A stretch of 64,000 bases of DNA from Cryptomeria japonica (GCF_030272615.1 NC_081409.1:243347924-243411923), one strand, 5' to 3'. Shown: positions 23,162 to 36,113, numbered from the stretch's first letter. Translations and numbers: made by a program. The notes: generated by a model not told the origin, from the sequence alone.

Positions 23162-23450
23162 TTAATCCACTTTCTTGTTTCTTTCCATGTCAACTCTTCG
23201 ATTATGTATCTTGATTAATAAACTTGCAATAATGTGAAACCTTGTCTCCTCAAAACTGTCATTAAAACTGTCCACCTGCAAAATGTTTCCAAACTGAGTG
23301 TGAAAGTCCTCATGTGCCATACAATCAAGAATGATGTGTCGTTCAGTTTCAACCACCCCTTTGCTGCATAAAATGCAGATTTGTTTTTCCCAGTCTTCCT
23401 TGTTGCCTGTTTCACATCTGAGATGATGAGATCCAATCTTAAGCTGAGCA
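23162..23450 (-). pseudogene. LINE C-terminal fragment
   Basis: On the minus strand the translation has the zinc-binding tail of a plant LINE ORF2: LRLGSHHLRCETG, QICILCSKGVVETERHII, DCMAHEDFHTQFGNIL, then IKIHNRRVDMERNK. It parallels 15080-15410 closely (ICLFCKMGVVET) but lies in the opposite orientation with at least one frameshift. Only the 3' end of the element is present, as usual for 5'-truncated LINE copies. Confidence 0.8.
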
Positions 23451-23689
23451 ACTAGAATTGTTGCTTTTCCCTTAATTCGGCCTTTAAATAATCTTTCTTA
23501 TCATGTTCCCACAAGGGGTTGAACTCTTTTAGTGTGCTTATTTTCGATCAATTTGGCAGTACACTTTCACTTTATATTAGTGATGCAGTCACTCTGAAGT
23601 TTACAATTGTACTTTCTTTCGATATTTTATGCAAGCATACATTTACTCTATATACGGTTGGTTTTTTTTTTAAGAAAAAAGATTTCAGA

Positions 23690-24115
23690 TCACCAGGGGA
23701 ATGTTTGACCATCCCTAAGATGGTTGAGGGATGTCTCAGACTTCCCCAGCCATCCAGGGACAGCGGGATGTCCCAGGGATGCTAGACTCCTGTGGACGTG
23801 TCACTTGTTTCTCTGGTGACAGGGCGTAAAGATCTGAACTAAATGCATACAATACAAAACAGACCCAGAAATATTCCAGCAGCAAATAATTTTTTTTTGT
23901 TTTGTGAATTTAATTCAAATACACACAACGCATTGAACAATACTAAGATGTCCCCAGCCATCCCAGAGACAATGGGATGACCCAGGGATGTTAGGGCCCT
24001 GTGAATGTGTCTCTGATTTTCCCAGTGTCAAGGTGTAAAGACCTAAACTAAATGCATACAAGACAAAACAGGCCCAGAAATATTCCAGCAACAAATATAT
24101 ATATTTTTAATTTAA
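23690..24115. repeat. Imperfect tandem duplication, about 205-bp unit
   Basis: CCCCAGCCATC...GGGATG.CCCAGGGATG...GGTGACAGGGCGTAAAGA.CT..ACTAAATGCATACAA.ACAAAACAG.CCCAGAAATATTCCAGCA occurs at about 23740-23885 and again at 23948-24095. A third, partial motif (GGTTGAGGGATGTCTCAGAC) precedes them. Non-coding. Confidence 0.75.
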
Positions 24116-24698
24116 TTCAATTACACACTAAGCAATGAGCTACACTAAACTGATACAACTTATTGGGTGCATCTAGCATGCAAATCTGAACACCTAAATG
24201 ATTCTAGACACTTTGCAGCTTGCAAATTTGATTGCCTTGATGATTGATGTCACTCTGTATGATCCTAATATCACTTTGCACCACAAACTGCTCCCTGAGG
24301 GTTTTTGATCTCAAGAATTCAGGACCACAAATTGCTTCTTGAGGGTTTCCATCCCCAAGAAATCAGGTGACAAACTTTAAGGGTTATGTCTCCAAACACC
24401 TTCAGCTGTTGTGACAGTGTTGCAAGCCTAAGAGTAAAGTTGACAATTAGTTTTCAAATTTCTTAAGTGTCTTTTTCTTTTTCTCCGAATGTTGCCTATA
24501 TTCTCTATGCTTCCTCAATCATAGGCAATCTAGTCCTCAAGTGATGGCAATTAATTGACAAATCCAGCCTTATTTAACTGATCCCATTTGACTCATTTGT
24601 TTATTTCCTTATTTAATTGACCATGACTCCGTCAACTTAGTTCATGAATTAATCGACTTTAACTATTAGTTCACTTGCTCAATGCCTTTACTATGCTG

Positions 24699-26218
24699 TG
24701 GTGCAGGAGCACCCCTTCAAGATGATAAATCAGGCTCAGAGGAGGAAGGATAAGACATCAAACATGTCTTTAGGATGTTTTACATGTGTTTCAATCATGC
24801 ATTGTGTGTTTGTAATAAAATACCCCATCTTGTGAGCCAAACTCCTATTTTGGCATCTTAATAAGCCAATTAGGACTTTTGGACAAAAGGGGATCAAGAG
24901 TGTGTAGGACATAGTTATCCTAGTATTTTTAGTGCTTCTAGGGTGTTTTAGGAGGGGTTAGTCTTGACCCAAGGCATTAGGAGGCGAGAGATGACATTTT
25001 GACAACTTTGGCAAAAGTTGTCAAAAGTTGTCATAAGCAACTTTTATGCACTTTTTGCATTTTTGTTTTGTTTGAACTCCTCCAACGGCTCTAATCTCTT
25101 GTTTTCGGTTGAGAGCAGTTGTGGAGTGGTATATACACCTTGTGGATCCAATTCCCAAGGTTAGATTGTACGGAGGAAAGATTTGATGACTGCAAACTAA
25201 TGAAATTCTGAGTTTTTCTTTCAATTCTGGAGTTTTGGTATAGAGTACGGCATTGTACGGATTGGGATCAATTCCCAATGATGTGAATTGGTTAGAATAG
25301 AGAGTTACCTTTGATTTGGTTTTGGTTTGAGGTCCAGATTGTGTGTTTTGCTCTTGTTATTCCAATTTTACTGTAGGTGCCCGGAATACCAGGGTTTACC
25401 TAGGGTTTTATTCCTCCATCGCCATTACTTGCAATCTATCAATCTGAGACTCATGGGATTGGGTGAAATGCAAGTATGGCCAGTGTATTCTAAGATTCCA
25501 AAAGCATTTTGCAGGAGGAGCAAGGGAGGTGTGTGTTTGAACTGACCCTAGGTAGACATCTCTATGTGGCTACGTAGTCCTTAAACAAAAAAGTTACCCT
25601 TGAATGCAAATGGCGATGATTCTAGGCGTGTAACCCTAGAATCCATTATGGTTTATGGCTCCCCACATGCTCATGGGGTTGTGATTGTATGGGTTGCTCA
25701 TTTGGACATAGATGCTTCACAAAGGGAGACCTAATTAGCCCTTTAGGATAGTTAACCTTCTACCGGTTCAGACCTTTGTTTGTCAGACCTTGACTCTTCC
25801 ATTTGGGGAATTGTGTAAGGCCCAAAAGGGTATTTGAATCTGTGATTTATTTGCTAGGGTGTTTGGAAAAGTCTGGACATAAGCTCCCTTTACCTGTTTC
25901 AAAGGGCTACTAGCAAATAGGCCTAATTGTGAAGGGGCTATAGGGAATGGGGTTGAATCCTTACAACCAATGTTTGATCTGGTCCAGGTGAGTCATGTTT
26001 GACCCAAAATAGGTGTGCTAATGGTCAGTAACCCTTGGAGGTGTCAAAGTGTATGTTGGAGTAAATTATCCAAGTTGAGTAAGTATGAGTCTTGGAGATT
26101 ATGAGATGTTGAACTAAGGTTGTAGAGCTTTGCCTTGATAGGATCCTATTGTTACTTTGAGGGGTCAGTGTCATAGACCTTGGAGTGTTTGGTCGGATAC
26201 AAGGAGGGCTCTGCATCA
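24699..26218 (+). repeat. 5' LTR of element G
   Basis: It begins TGGTGCAGGAGCACC and ends GGGCTCTGCATCA, two bases before the primer-binding site. A TATA-like GGTATATACACC is at about 25128-25139. The start is set by the solo LTR at 32717, whose target duplication fixes that boundary. Confidence 0.8.
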
Positions 26219-26220
26219 AG

Positions 26221-26232
26221 TGGTATCAGAGC
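26221..26232 (+). promoter_or_regulatory. Primer-binding site of element G (tRNA-iMet type)
   Basis: TGGTATCAGAGC is the standard sequence complementary to the 3' end of plant initiator tRNA-Met. It lies 2 bp after the LTR end. Confidence 0.95.
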
Positions 26233-26317
26233 TAGTAACGGCTTTGGTAAGGAGATAAAGAATTGAGAAATGGCAAAGGGACAAGAATAAGAAGTCCCTA
26301 GAGGACCGATCACCAAC

Positions 26318-28636
26318 ATGGAATTGGCAAAGATTGTGAGAGAGCAGGCCACTGCTTGCAAGGCAATGCAAAGGGAGCTAGAGAGGTTGAGAGGCAGAGT
26401 AGATGGGAAGGAAGATCGAGGCACTGGTAGTGGTGAAGAAGGGGATGAAGATGAGATCCCTATGTCGGAGGAAGAGGCGATTCCCCCTGACCAGAGGCAC
26501 TTCCTTAATGCCCTCAAATCCATGGCGAGGAGAACCATGCAGGAGAAGATTGATTTGCCAACCTTCACTGGGAAGATGGAACCAGATGTTGTGGTAGATT
26601 GGATAGACTCCCTGTCTAGTTTCTTTGAATGTGAAGACATTCCAGGACACCAGAAGGTGAAGATTGCTAAGTCTAAATTGATGGGAGCCGCCCTAACTTG
26701 GTGGAACTATGTCCAATAGGAAAGAGAGAAGGACAACAAGCCGAAGGTTGTTTCTTGGAAGAGGATGGTTGCCTTAATAAAGGAGGCCTATGTACCCAAA
26801 GATTATGAAATTCAACTCCATAAGAGGAGACAAAATCTCAAGCAGAAGGAGATGGATGTTAACTCTTACATTGAGGAATTCCAAAGGCTATGTATGAAGT
26901 CTAAGACAAAAGAGGAAGAGAGTGAGAAAGTTGCCTGGTACCTAAATGGATTAAGGTACAACATTCAAGAGGAACGAAACCTCCTTAGCTCGGATACCGT
27001 TGTTAAATGCCATCAACTTGCCATCAAGGTGGAAGAGAAGATCAAAAGGAGACAAGAGCAGAACAACAAAGGAAGAGGAATACAGCAGAGGGGTGGAAGA
27101 AATTTTTTTAGAGGTAAGGGAAATGGTTTTGGAAACCAAGGTGAAACCAGTCAAGAAGGCACTAAAGGAGAGAGTAGTTCCAATAACAATGGAGGATACA
27201 ATCAGAGAGGTAACTTCAGAGGAAGAAGACCACCATTTAGGGGAAGATCTCAAGGTAGAGGTCCAATCAGATGTTATAACTACAATCAAGAAGGACACAT
27301 GGCCAACAAATGCCCTGATAAACCTACTAGTTCCATGGGGGAGAGGAGAAGTAACTTGGTTTTAGAAGCTGATTGCCAAAGTGTGGCAAGTGCAAATACA
27401 TACCAAAGTGTCAATACCCCTGATAGTTATGGCTACCCTGAAAGAGGTGAAGCTTTGATGATCAGAAGAGCAGTAACTACCATGAAGATGACTGACAAAG
27501 AACCCCCATAGAGAAAGTCTCTATTTAAGACCACTTGCAAAGTGGGTGGAAAGGTATGCAAGGTTCTAATAGATTCCGGTTCAACTGAAAACTTTGTGTC
27601 TCTAGAAATGGCGGAGAAACTAAAGTTGAGGAGACTACCTCACCCTTGCTCCTACAAGGTCTCATGGCTCACCCAAGGACAACAAGCTGTTGTGGAAGAG
27701 CAAGCTTGGGTAGAATTCCTGATTGGAACTTATAAGGATAGATTGTTGTTTGACATTGCAAAGATGGATGCTTGCCATCTCCTATTTGGGAGACCATGGC
27801 AATTTGATTTGAAGGCACAACATGATGGTGCTAGGAACACATATTCCATCACCAAAGATGGTAAGGTGATAGAGTTGTTACCTTTGATGGAGAATGAGGA
27901 GGAAACCAAACCAAAGGAGGCCAAGGTGTTGGTGTTAGGAGGGAAGCAATTCATGAAGAACATGGCAGATGAAGGCATTGTTTGTTATGCCCTTATTCCT
28001 AGTCCAATAGTAACAAAGGTGGAGAAGTCTGAAGACGAGAAAGAAGACAGATCGAGGTTGGTTGACCCTGCAATGCAACAACTACTAAACAAATACAAGG
28101 GTGTCATCTTTGATGGCATGCCAAGGTCACTACCTCCCATGAGGGATATAAACCATTGCATAGATCTTATACCTGGATCCACCTTGCCTAATAAAGCAGC
28201 ATACAAGCTCACACCGGATCAGAATGTTGAGATGGCGAAGCAGGTTGAAGAGTTGCTGGAGTCCGGACTGATTGGCAAAAGTTTGAGCCCATGTGCAGTC
28301 CCTGCAGTCTTGGCACCCAAAAAGGAAGGCAGTTGGAGGCTTTGTACTGACTCAAGGGCTATCAACAAAATTACTGTCAGGTATAAATTCCCAATGCCTA
28401 GGATTGAAGATTTATTAGATTGTTTGGGGGGTGCTAGATATTTTACAAAAGTTGAGTTGAAGAGTGGCTATCATCAAATTAGGATTAGGTCGGGAGATGA
28501 GTGGAAGACTGCATTTAAAACAAATGAGGGGTTGTATGATTGGAAGGTCATGCCCTTTGGCTTATCCAATGCACCTAGTACCTTTATGAGGTTAATGAAT
28601 GAAGTCTTGAGGGATTTCATAGGAAAATTTCACTAA
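26318..28636 (+). pseudogene. gag-pol: gag-pol of element G (gag, zinc knuckle, protease, RT N-terminal half)
   Basis: A single frame of about 770 codons with only two stops, both TAG (26717, 27509). Order: acidic N-terminus; gag capsid (KIDLPTFTGKMEPDVVVDWI, WWNYV, PKDYEIQLHKRRQ, YIEEFQRLC); an Arg/Gly/Asn-rich linker; one zinc knuckle, RCYNYNQEGHMANKC, in which the second cysteine is Tyr; protease with VLIDSGSTENFVS (intact DSG) and LLFGRPWQFD; RT with KEGSWRLCTDSRAINKITV, FPMPRIEDLLD, KVELKSGYHQIRI and MPFGLSNAPSTFMRLMNEV. The sequence stops at DFIGKF, right where YxDD should follow. This layout is that of plant chromovirus-like Ty3/gypsy elements. It is not functional. Confidence 0.92.
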
Positions 28637-30115
28637 TAACCATTTCCGTATTTCCTATATTAATTTTAAAATTAAGCCATTTGATTTGCATAGATATATA
28701 TTTTTTCTTATTCAATCCTTGGTAATTACTTCTTTTGATCTGATAAAATGTTGGTACATGGATTAGATTCATCAAAGCAAATTGTATGGAAAATCAATGG
28801 TGAACCATGGCCTATCTCCTTGCGTTGTGCTAGGTTGAACTAAGAACCCAACTTTTTAATGAAATTGGGGTTATTTCAATTTTTGTTTTGGAAGAAAAAT
28901 TGATAATGAGGGAGAAAATATTTGTTGTGTGCATCAATAGGAGGGCAAAACATCACTGCAATATAGAGACAAGAAGACCAATGACCATGGTGTTTGGATG
29001 GCTTGAATATCGTGTAGGTGTAGACAACTATTGAAATTTTTGAAGTATGTTTTACAAAAGCAACCACACTTGACCAACAATTTGGGTGAAGTCAATGGCC
29101 AAGGGGAGCACAAAAGAAAATACATCACTTTGGAAAATCAAATGAAGTCACCAAGCATATTAGACCCCACCAACGAGGATATGTGGCACCAATAGTAAGC
29201 CACCACCTAGGAACGTAAGTCATCTCAATATAATGTTGGGGCTGCTGCCACCAAAGTTGACACACGGTGAGAAACAACTCATTTGAGGATCCAAAGTTCA
29301 AACAGGCCATAATGAGCATAGTATAGAGTGTGAACCAAGGATAACCAAGACACACTAAGCACAAAATCGATTGGATCAATGCACTGTAACAAATTGTTTG
29401 ATCAAAGCGAACGCATGTAGGATGAATATGTATATGAGCAACTTGGAGGCTACCACATTAGTCAACATGAACCATTAGGACCAATGTCGAATTAAACCCT
29501 TACCACATATACATATGCGACCCCCACATAAGTTGTATTGGATCAATACTCAATAGAGGGCTACACGGGTATGTAGCAACAAAATTAAGAATGCATTCTT
29601 TTGGGTTATGCAAAATCCTCAAAGAGCATATAGATTGTATGATGAGAAAAACGAGAAATTTCTCAAAGCAAGGGATGTGATATTTTGAGAAACCACAATA
29701 TATCAACCCATTGTCAAGGCAATGCCATAGACGAAGGAAGCTCAAGACATCACCAAGGCAATACCTTGGATGGCAATAATTTTGGAAACTATAGAAAGGG
29801 ACAAGTAATCATTTATGTGATACCTTTTGTAGAGGATTGTATTTTAGAACAGTGGTTAGACGATTAATGTGCTTTAGAAAATGATCAAGAATTAGTCAGA
29901 AAAAGGAGCTTGATCAAGAAAATGGGGCGCCAAATGTAACTCATGAAACACAAGAAAAGTTTACCAAAGTGGGTAACATAAAACATTGCGAGTGTCAAAC
30001 TTGATGAAGATGACAAAATAGGTAGTAGAAATTAATACAAAGTTTGAAAGTAAGAAGAGTTCCTTGAAGAAATTCAACTAGGTATCAAAATCTTTTTGTA
30101 GGTTGGCATCCAATA
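28637..30115. other. Unassigned interval between element G and a copia relic
   Basis: No convincing protein similarity on either strand. Minus-strand frames at 28876-29745 are Cys-, Trp- and Phe-rich and look spurious. It may contain unrecognisable copia sequence, since the copia RT relic follows in plus orientation. Confidence 0.35.
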
Positions 30116-30490
30116 TAAGACATCAACGTTCTAGTTGATTGAAAACCAACTTCATATAAAGAAGCTGAAATATTGATGTGTGGAGGAAAGCAAGGAAAAC
30201 TAAATATGATGCTTTATTGAAGAATGGAACTTAGGAGTTGGTGGATCTTCCACTTCATAGTAAACCTATTAGTTGCAAGTGAGACTTTTGGAACAAGTAA
30301 AAGGCGGATGACTTGAAATACATAAAGCCATTCTTGTCTCAAAGGGGTATGCTAAGAAAGAAGGCATCTAGTATGAAGAAAACCTTGCACCTACAACAAA
30401 GTGGACTACCATTTGTACTTTCTTTGCTTTGGCTGCACAAAATGGGTGACAAATCCATTAGATGGACATGAATTCACAACAAATAATGAT
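30115..30490 (+). pseudogene. Ty1/copia reverse transcriptase relic
   Basis: Short plus-strand pieces in shifting frames match the start of copia RT: PTSYKEAE, then (W)ELVDLPLHS...P, KA.LVSKGYAKKEGI.YEE, LAPTTKWTTIC and FALAAQNG.QIH.MD. The known order is WELVDLP, ARLVAKGY.Q.EGIDY.ETFAPV, then the catalytic MDVKTAFL region. Here the last motif decays after MD. There are many stops and frameshifts, so it is old. No LTRs were recognised around it. Confidence 0.72.
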
Positions 30491-31124
30491 GAAAGTACAC
30501 AAAAACAAGAAAAGTAGAGCTAAAGAAAGAGTTTGAATTACCTAGGGATGCGTCCCTACCACTTTTTGTGGTGTCCTCATTTCAAAACTTTTTGGGGACG
30601 TGGGGATGCTTGGGGATGTCCTTGGGCTGCCCCCAAATTGGAAAAAAATGCAAGGGACATCTTGGAAAGTTGGGTATGTCCTAGAAAATTAAAGGTGATG
30701 GCTTGTCATCCCCATAAAAAAGTAACAATTTGAATAAACGCAATGATTTTATTGTTTGTTGGTGGGCCCTCACACCCTAGCTCACCCTAAATGAGGAAAA
30801 ACAACCTTATTTCCATTCTAACTTCATTTTTGTTTGTTCAAAAATATTGTTGCCAAAAGGGAGGAAAAGTACTTATTTAGTAGGGTTTGAGAGTAGTTGG
30901 AAGAGAAGTTGAATCTAGGGAATCATTGATAATGAGACAACACAAAAGGGAAAGAGGTAAGTCATTCTATCATTTATTTTTTCAAAATTTTTCAACATTG
31001 AAAGAAGTGTCTGATTTTTTGTCTTTTCAGTTTTTAGTTTCAGTTTGCATTCTATGTCACAAAACAACATGAGTAGTAGTGGCAATGAGGGTATTAACAA
31101 TGAAGTGGAAGAAACTGAAATAAA

Positions 31125-31561
31125 CCCTAGTTCCAGGACCAGATCCATTCCAACATGATGTTGGGTAATAGATCCTTCCAACATGATGTTGGCTAACAGA
31201 TCCATTCACAGTGAACCTGAGAAAGATCTTGGAGGTGAAGACATGGCTGCTGGAGACAACAAAACCACAGGCCCTAGTTCCAGGACTAGAAGGAGGAGCA
31301 ACAATAAGGGCACCTCCAGATTCATTATGGAGGAGCTAGAGGAAATCAATAAGATTACCATCTAGAAGAACAAGGAGCTGGTGCACTCTCTTAATTGAGT
31401 GCTTTTGTTTTGTTTTGTTTTGCTGTCTGTCTCTTTTGCTTTCGTGACTGTTCTGGGGTGCTCCCCTGTTTTGCTGTTGGTTTATGTCTCTTTGGTTGAT
31501 GGCCGACTTTTGTAAAACTTTTGTTTTCGGGTCCATGTAAAACCCGTTTATCTTTATCAAA
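31125..31561 (+). mobile_element. 5'-truncated LINE tail with 29-bp target duplication
   Basis: AACAATGAAGTGGAAGAAAC... at 31096-31124 recurs at 31562-31590 with one mismatch in 29 bp. Between the copies is a short coding end (RRRSNNKGTSRFIMEELEE then a stop at about 31364) and a GT-rich 3' UTR ending in AAAACCCGTTTATCTTTATCAAAA, the typical end of plant LINEs. Long, variable duplications of this kind mark target-primed reverse transcription. A near-repeat CAACATGATGTTGG occurs twice at 31152-31193. Confidence 0.75.
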
Positions 31562-32454
31562 AACAATGAAGTTGAAGAAACTGAAATAAATATAAGAGTT
31601 TCAGTCTCATCAAAGTGTGGAAGTGGAGGAGAACAACAAACTAATCTATTGTGTGCTCTTTCCTTGTCTTGAAACCTTTTGCAAAGGGCCCTTTTAACTC
31701 AATAAAACCTCTTCTCCAATTTGTGACAGCCATAGATGCCAAAAAGGAAAATTTAGGGGGGAGTAGGGTGTGGTTTGAAATGATAATTTGATGTTGTTAT
31801 TGAGGAGTGGAATACTCCTTAAATAGAAAATTACATTACAAATTTTATAAAACAAAAACAGACTATGAAATTAGAAACTACCTAAAAAACTAAAAAGAAC
31901 TAAATGACCATTATAGCAACATTATAATATTACCAACACTTGAATTTTTAATTTTGTTTTTTCCCAACACAGTTTTTGGGAATTATTTAAAATATGAAAA
32001 TTATCATATTATTTGACCAAGTTTCCAAAGAAATGTGAAACGATAAGCACCCTAGTGAACCTGGTTGGAATTCACCATTAGTTATTGGTGAGAAAGAAAT
32101 CCTTCTTTGAAACCAATTTTCCCTTAGGGTTTGAACTCGAGCAAAATACCCAAACTTCACAATAGAGGATGAAATTGTCAAAAGATGGTCAATTTTCTTG
32201 TGCAATCCCCTTTTATAGGTCCTTTTCAAACTTTTGCAATTTTTTTCTTTATTTCTCGTAAAGTAACCCTTTTTTTAATTTACTTTTTGGCTTCATAATG
32301 AGTCACTTAGTAACTAGATGACCAATTTTATAAAATCAATTAATTACACATAAGTTGCCTGTAATAATAATTTAAGACAACTTAATTTAATTAATTAAAT
32401 ATTCTCTTATCGACATCCCTATTAGCCTACGAAAATTAAATAGGCTAAGGGTAT

Positions 32455-35400
32455 TTTCGCACAACACACTTGAGAAAGGACCATTATAATATGAGGCAAA
32501 CTTGGATTAGGATGGATTGTCTATTGTGATGGATGGGTGGATCAATATTAGATGTGGACCAGTTATCGATATCATAGTCGCACACAAAACTAGCTCTTAT
32601 GTTCTGAGAGCCGAGGATTGTTTAGAAAACATAAGATTGTAGACTTCCAATTCAACATTTTGAAAGAGACCATAGAGGAGGTTGGGGCCTCAAATGTTGT
32701 ACAAGTGGTCACCAATTGGTGCAGGAGCACTTGAGGTTTCTTAGTAAACTTTCAATTTTTGGTGTGACTGATCCTCATTGGGTCAATGGTTGAATAAAGG
32801 ACTATTGAAGAGTCCAAAAGTGTGCTTTGAGTTTGTTTTGTAGTTTGCTTTGTCATTAAACTTAGCTTCTTACTTTGTTTTGGGCCTATGTGCCTTTGTA
32901 AGCCTTAAATGGCATCACATAGAAAATTTTGTAAAAAGTCCTTGTAAGGCCTCATAAGGCTTTTGAAGATGTTTATTTGATGTCAGGAAATCATCCTAGG
33001 TGGTCAAGATTGTGAAGATTTGACATATTTGTCAAAATGCATTGTAGAGTAAAAGTTGTCATGTGGCTTGACAACATTTTGTCAAAAATTGGAGCAATTT
33101 TGGAAAAAACACTAAAAGAGGTAGTTAGTGGTTCGATTGGTGGATGGATATGATTGTGTGGGCATATATAAGGCCACTACAAACATTGTAGAAGAGTTAG
33201 AACCTCTGATTGAATTTTCAATAGCAAACTGAAGCAATTTCCTGGTTTTTCATTGAAATTTGTCAAATTGCTTATTGCAGTCCGTACCAAATGGACTAGT
33301 TTCCATACTGTACTTTCATGGAGGCTTAGCACTTGTTGTTGTGGTGCTTAAAAAGTATTTGTGTCCTTTCATTTTGCAGGTTTAGTAGGTGTATTTAAAT
33401 TCTTTCTTTTCTTCACTGTTCTCGGTCTGTGCTAGGGGTTAGGCCTCAAAAAATGACTCCATCTTGAATTCCCATTGTGGGTTCCCAATGGCCTTTGGGA
33501 TTCAACCTATGGAGTCTATGTGCAGTGTAAATATTAAATTTTGTGACCAGGAAGTTGCATTTGATCATTCTAAAATCATGCCCTAGGCGAGCTTTGCCAT
33601 AGCCCGACTAGGGAACATGACTGCACTATACTTTTTTCCTTGCAGGGGTGGACAAATTTAATAGTGCTAAGTGTTGGGTATTGAGGATGGATGTTAGACA
33701 GAGCCTCAGTGTAAGTGTGGAGGCTTGATAGGGTGTTGAGACATATAAACCCCATTGGTGAATGCACACAAGTCCAAAACCCTTGAAAAGTGCCATTTTT
33801 GGGACAGTACTTGTATGGATAGAACAGACCACCCAACCTCAAAAATCTTGAAGGGTGTCCAAATGGGTATTCATATTTCAAAGGTTTTGGGGGGTCCTTT
33901 GACAGTTTTTAGAACCAACGAGCAAAAACCATAAAAGGAGGGCTAAAAGGGGCTCTTAGGGATACAAGCCCTTAATTATAGGAACTATGAAAACGATAGG
34001 AAAATGAAAGGGAGTAGACACCAAAACAACATGGAGGGAGTTGGTAAACAATGTCAGATCCTTCTTAGTCTCCTGCAAGTGAAGAGCATTGAATTAGGCA
34101 TGTTGGAGGTTGAACTTACTCAAGTGAGTTCTAACCTTGGATTTGAGTAGTTGGAGCAATCTAGTTTGTAGAGAGTTCTCCAAAGGAGTTTGGGTGCTGG
34201 GATATATTCACAGAAGGAGAGCAGGGCATAAACAAACAAGGAAGCCCACAACAACACCTTTTCCTAATCCATAAACCAAATTGCAACTTTTTGAGAGAGT
34301 CTCCCTATCACCAATTCAGTACATGTGTGCAAATTGGCTGGTATGATGGTGGAGGGTATTTACAAACTCAATTTTGGACTCCATGTTATGTTCATGCATT
34401 GAACTATCTAGAATCATAAGGAAAATAGATTAGGTGAAGCAAGTGATGGTATAAGCTAGAGATATTCAAATGTTCTTTGCAACCACTACACCTCACTTGC
34501 TCTCTTCAAGACTTTTTCAAAGAAACAATTCCTCAAACTTGTGGAGACAAGATATGCCAGTCACTTCATTGTCTTAAAGTGGATGTTCAAGGTTCATGAA
34601 CCTCTATAATGATGGTGAATTTAGAGTGGAGTAGGGGACCTAATTCAAGTTCTACTAAAGTAAAAGCTATCAAACATAGGATCCTTTATGATGATTAGTG
34701 GTCTAGTGTGAGGTAAGACATTGCTGATATTATTAATAAATTGTTGATTTTACTAAATATTAAATATTAAATTGCTTATTTTATTATGAATAATCTGTTT
34801 TTTAATATTTTAATTTTATCGTTCAAACTGCAATGTTTCAACTTTCAAGGTTTCTAACTTGTCAATTAGTTTTTTTGAATTTTGTTTTATCGCATTTTGT
34901 AGATGTGTTTGCTCCTTCATCTCACCTAGTGTAGATGTTATTAGATATGCTATTGTGTACTCTCCTAGTCTTGGAGAGATATGAGACATTTGACAACATG
35001 CTTGAAAAGATAAAACAAACAACTTTGGCTAAGGATCCTAGTTTGGGATTATATGAGCAATATATGAAGCCCATTGCGATGTGGAAATGGAATACCATGA
35101 ACACCTTGCTTCATATGGCAACCATTGCTCTAAATCCTAAATGGTGTCCATCAAAGGTTGGAAGGCTGCCTCCTTGCGATGATGAAGAGGTGAAAGAAGG
35201 GTTAATGAAGGCCTTTTAAAAGATGTATTTAGTCAAAAAGTCTACAATACTTTGCTCACAATGGCTTGCCTTCACAAAAAATTGTCGTCCAACTTTCAAT
35301 AAACTAGATATGAAGATAGATAAAGTTACTTCAGCACAAGTTGAACCTATTGAATGGTGGACATGGCTTGGGAAGGATAAACCAAAGTTGAGGATGCTTT

Positions 35401-35715
35401 CCATTGGTCTCCTTTCATAGGTTGCTTGTTCCTTTGTTGCAAAATGGAATTGGTCAACATATGGCTTTATCCACTTCCTCAAGAGGAATAGGCTTACCTC
35501 TATATGAGAAAAGAATAGTGTTGTTGGACTTTAGGGTCATTAGACTTTAGAGTATTAAGGTACTCCATCTTTATAATGGGATGTTGATCTTGAAGACGTC
35601 ATCCAAGTTGATGAGGAGGAGGCACAAGAGGGATTTTTTGGTTTTCTATTGGATGAGGCAGAACCTCATAGTGGCAGTGACTCAAACGATTTTGATTTTG
35701 ATGCAGATTAGGGGC
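32455..35715 (+). pseudogene. hAT-family transposase relic split by an LTR
   Basis: Plus-strand pieces in several frames line up with plant hAT transposases. First part (before 32717): VYCDGWVD, then GPVIDIIVAHKTSSYVLRAED and EEVGASNVVQVVTN. After the LTR insertion (from 34311): CKLAGMMVEGIYK, FWTPCYVHALN, FKTFSKKQFLKLVETRYASHF, LKWMFKVHEPL; then DPSLGLYEQYMKPI, ALNPKW, and the dimerisation region WWTWLGKDKPKLRMLSIGLLS, WNWSTYGFIH.LKRNRL, ending in an acidic tail (VDEEEAQEGFFGFLLDEAE). The first catalytic Asp region and the CxxH-like motif are recognisable, but frameshifts and stops make it inactive. The N-terminal BED finger and the terminal inverted repeats were not found. Confidence 0.85.
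32717..34310 (+). mobile_element. Solo LTR of the element G family inserted in the hAT relic
   Basis: It starts TGGTGCAGGAGCACTTG and ends CTCCCTATCA, with perfect CCAAT duplications (32712-32716, 34311-34315). Removing it and one CCAAT rejoins the transposase as VVQVVTN-SVHVCKLAG. It contains a TATA box (GCATATATAAGG at about 33162-33173) and no coding sequence. Length is 1,594 bp against 1,520 bp for the element G LTR. Confidence 0.9.
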
Positions 35716-36113
35716 AGCATTATACTTTCTTTGTTTTTGTATTTTCATATTGTTGTTGCAAGTGAAACTTGCACCTTTTGGGCTTTTTGTTGTAACTTAT
35801 ATACCATTTTTTAATATCGCTTGCATATTGACGATGAATTATGAAAGCAATTAAGTTTTTACATTTGTTGATTTGTTTGACTCCAATGTGAATTCTCAAT
35901 TCAACACAAATGTTATATATTAAGGATCTATAATGTATATGATAATTGCTTTATCAATGTTTGATATGGATTATTTGAAATTTTCCTATATATTTAAATT
36001 TTCTTGAGTTTTTATATAGTCACCCCCTTGCTATACCTTGCTGTCCCCAAATATGACTCGAAAAAAGCCATCCCTTAAACTTGTCCCCTCATTCATTGCC
36101 GTCCCCATCTTAG

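Larger units (their letters stand above)
24699..28636 (+). mobile_element. Element G: Ty3/gypsy retrotransposon truncated within RT
   Basis: A 1.52-kb 5' LTR (24699-26218), a primer-binding site and one long gag-pol frame that stops being recognisable at 28636, just before the RT YxDD motif. RNase H, integrase and the 3' LTR are absent. The LTR belongs to the same family as the solo LTR at 32717-34310, which has the same start (TGGTGCAGGAGCAC) and a similar end (...ATCA). Confidence 0.88.

Noticed and set aside
34816-35482. Minus-strand frames opposite the hAT relic
   Set aside because: They are antisense to readable transposase motifs on the plus strand.
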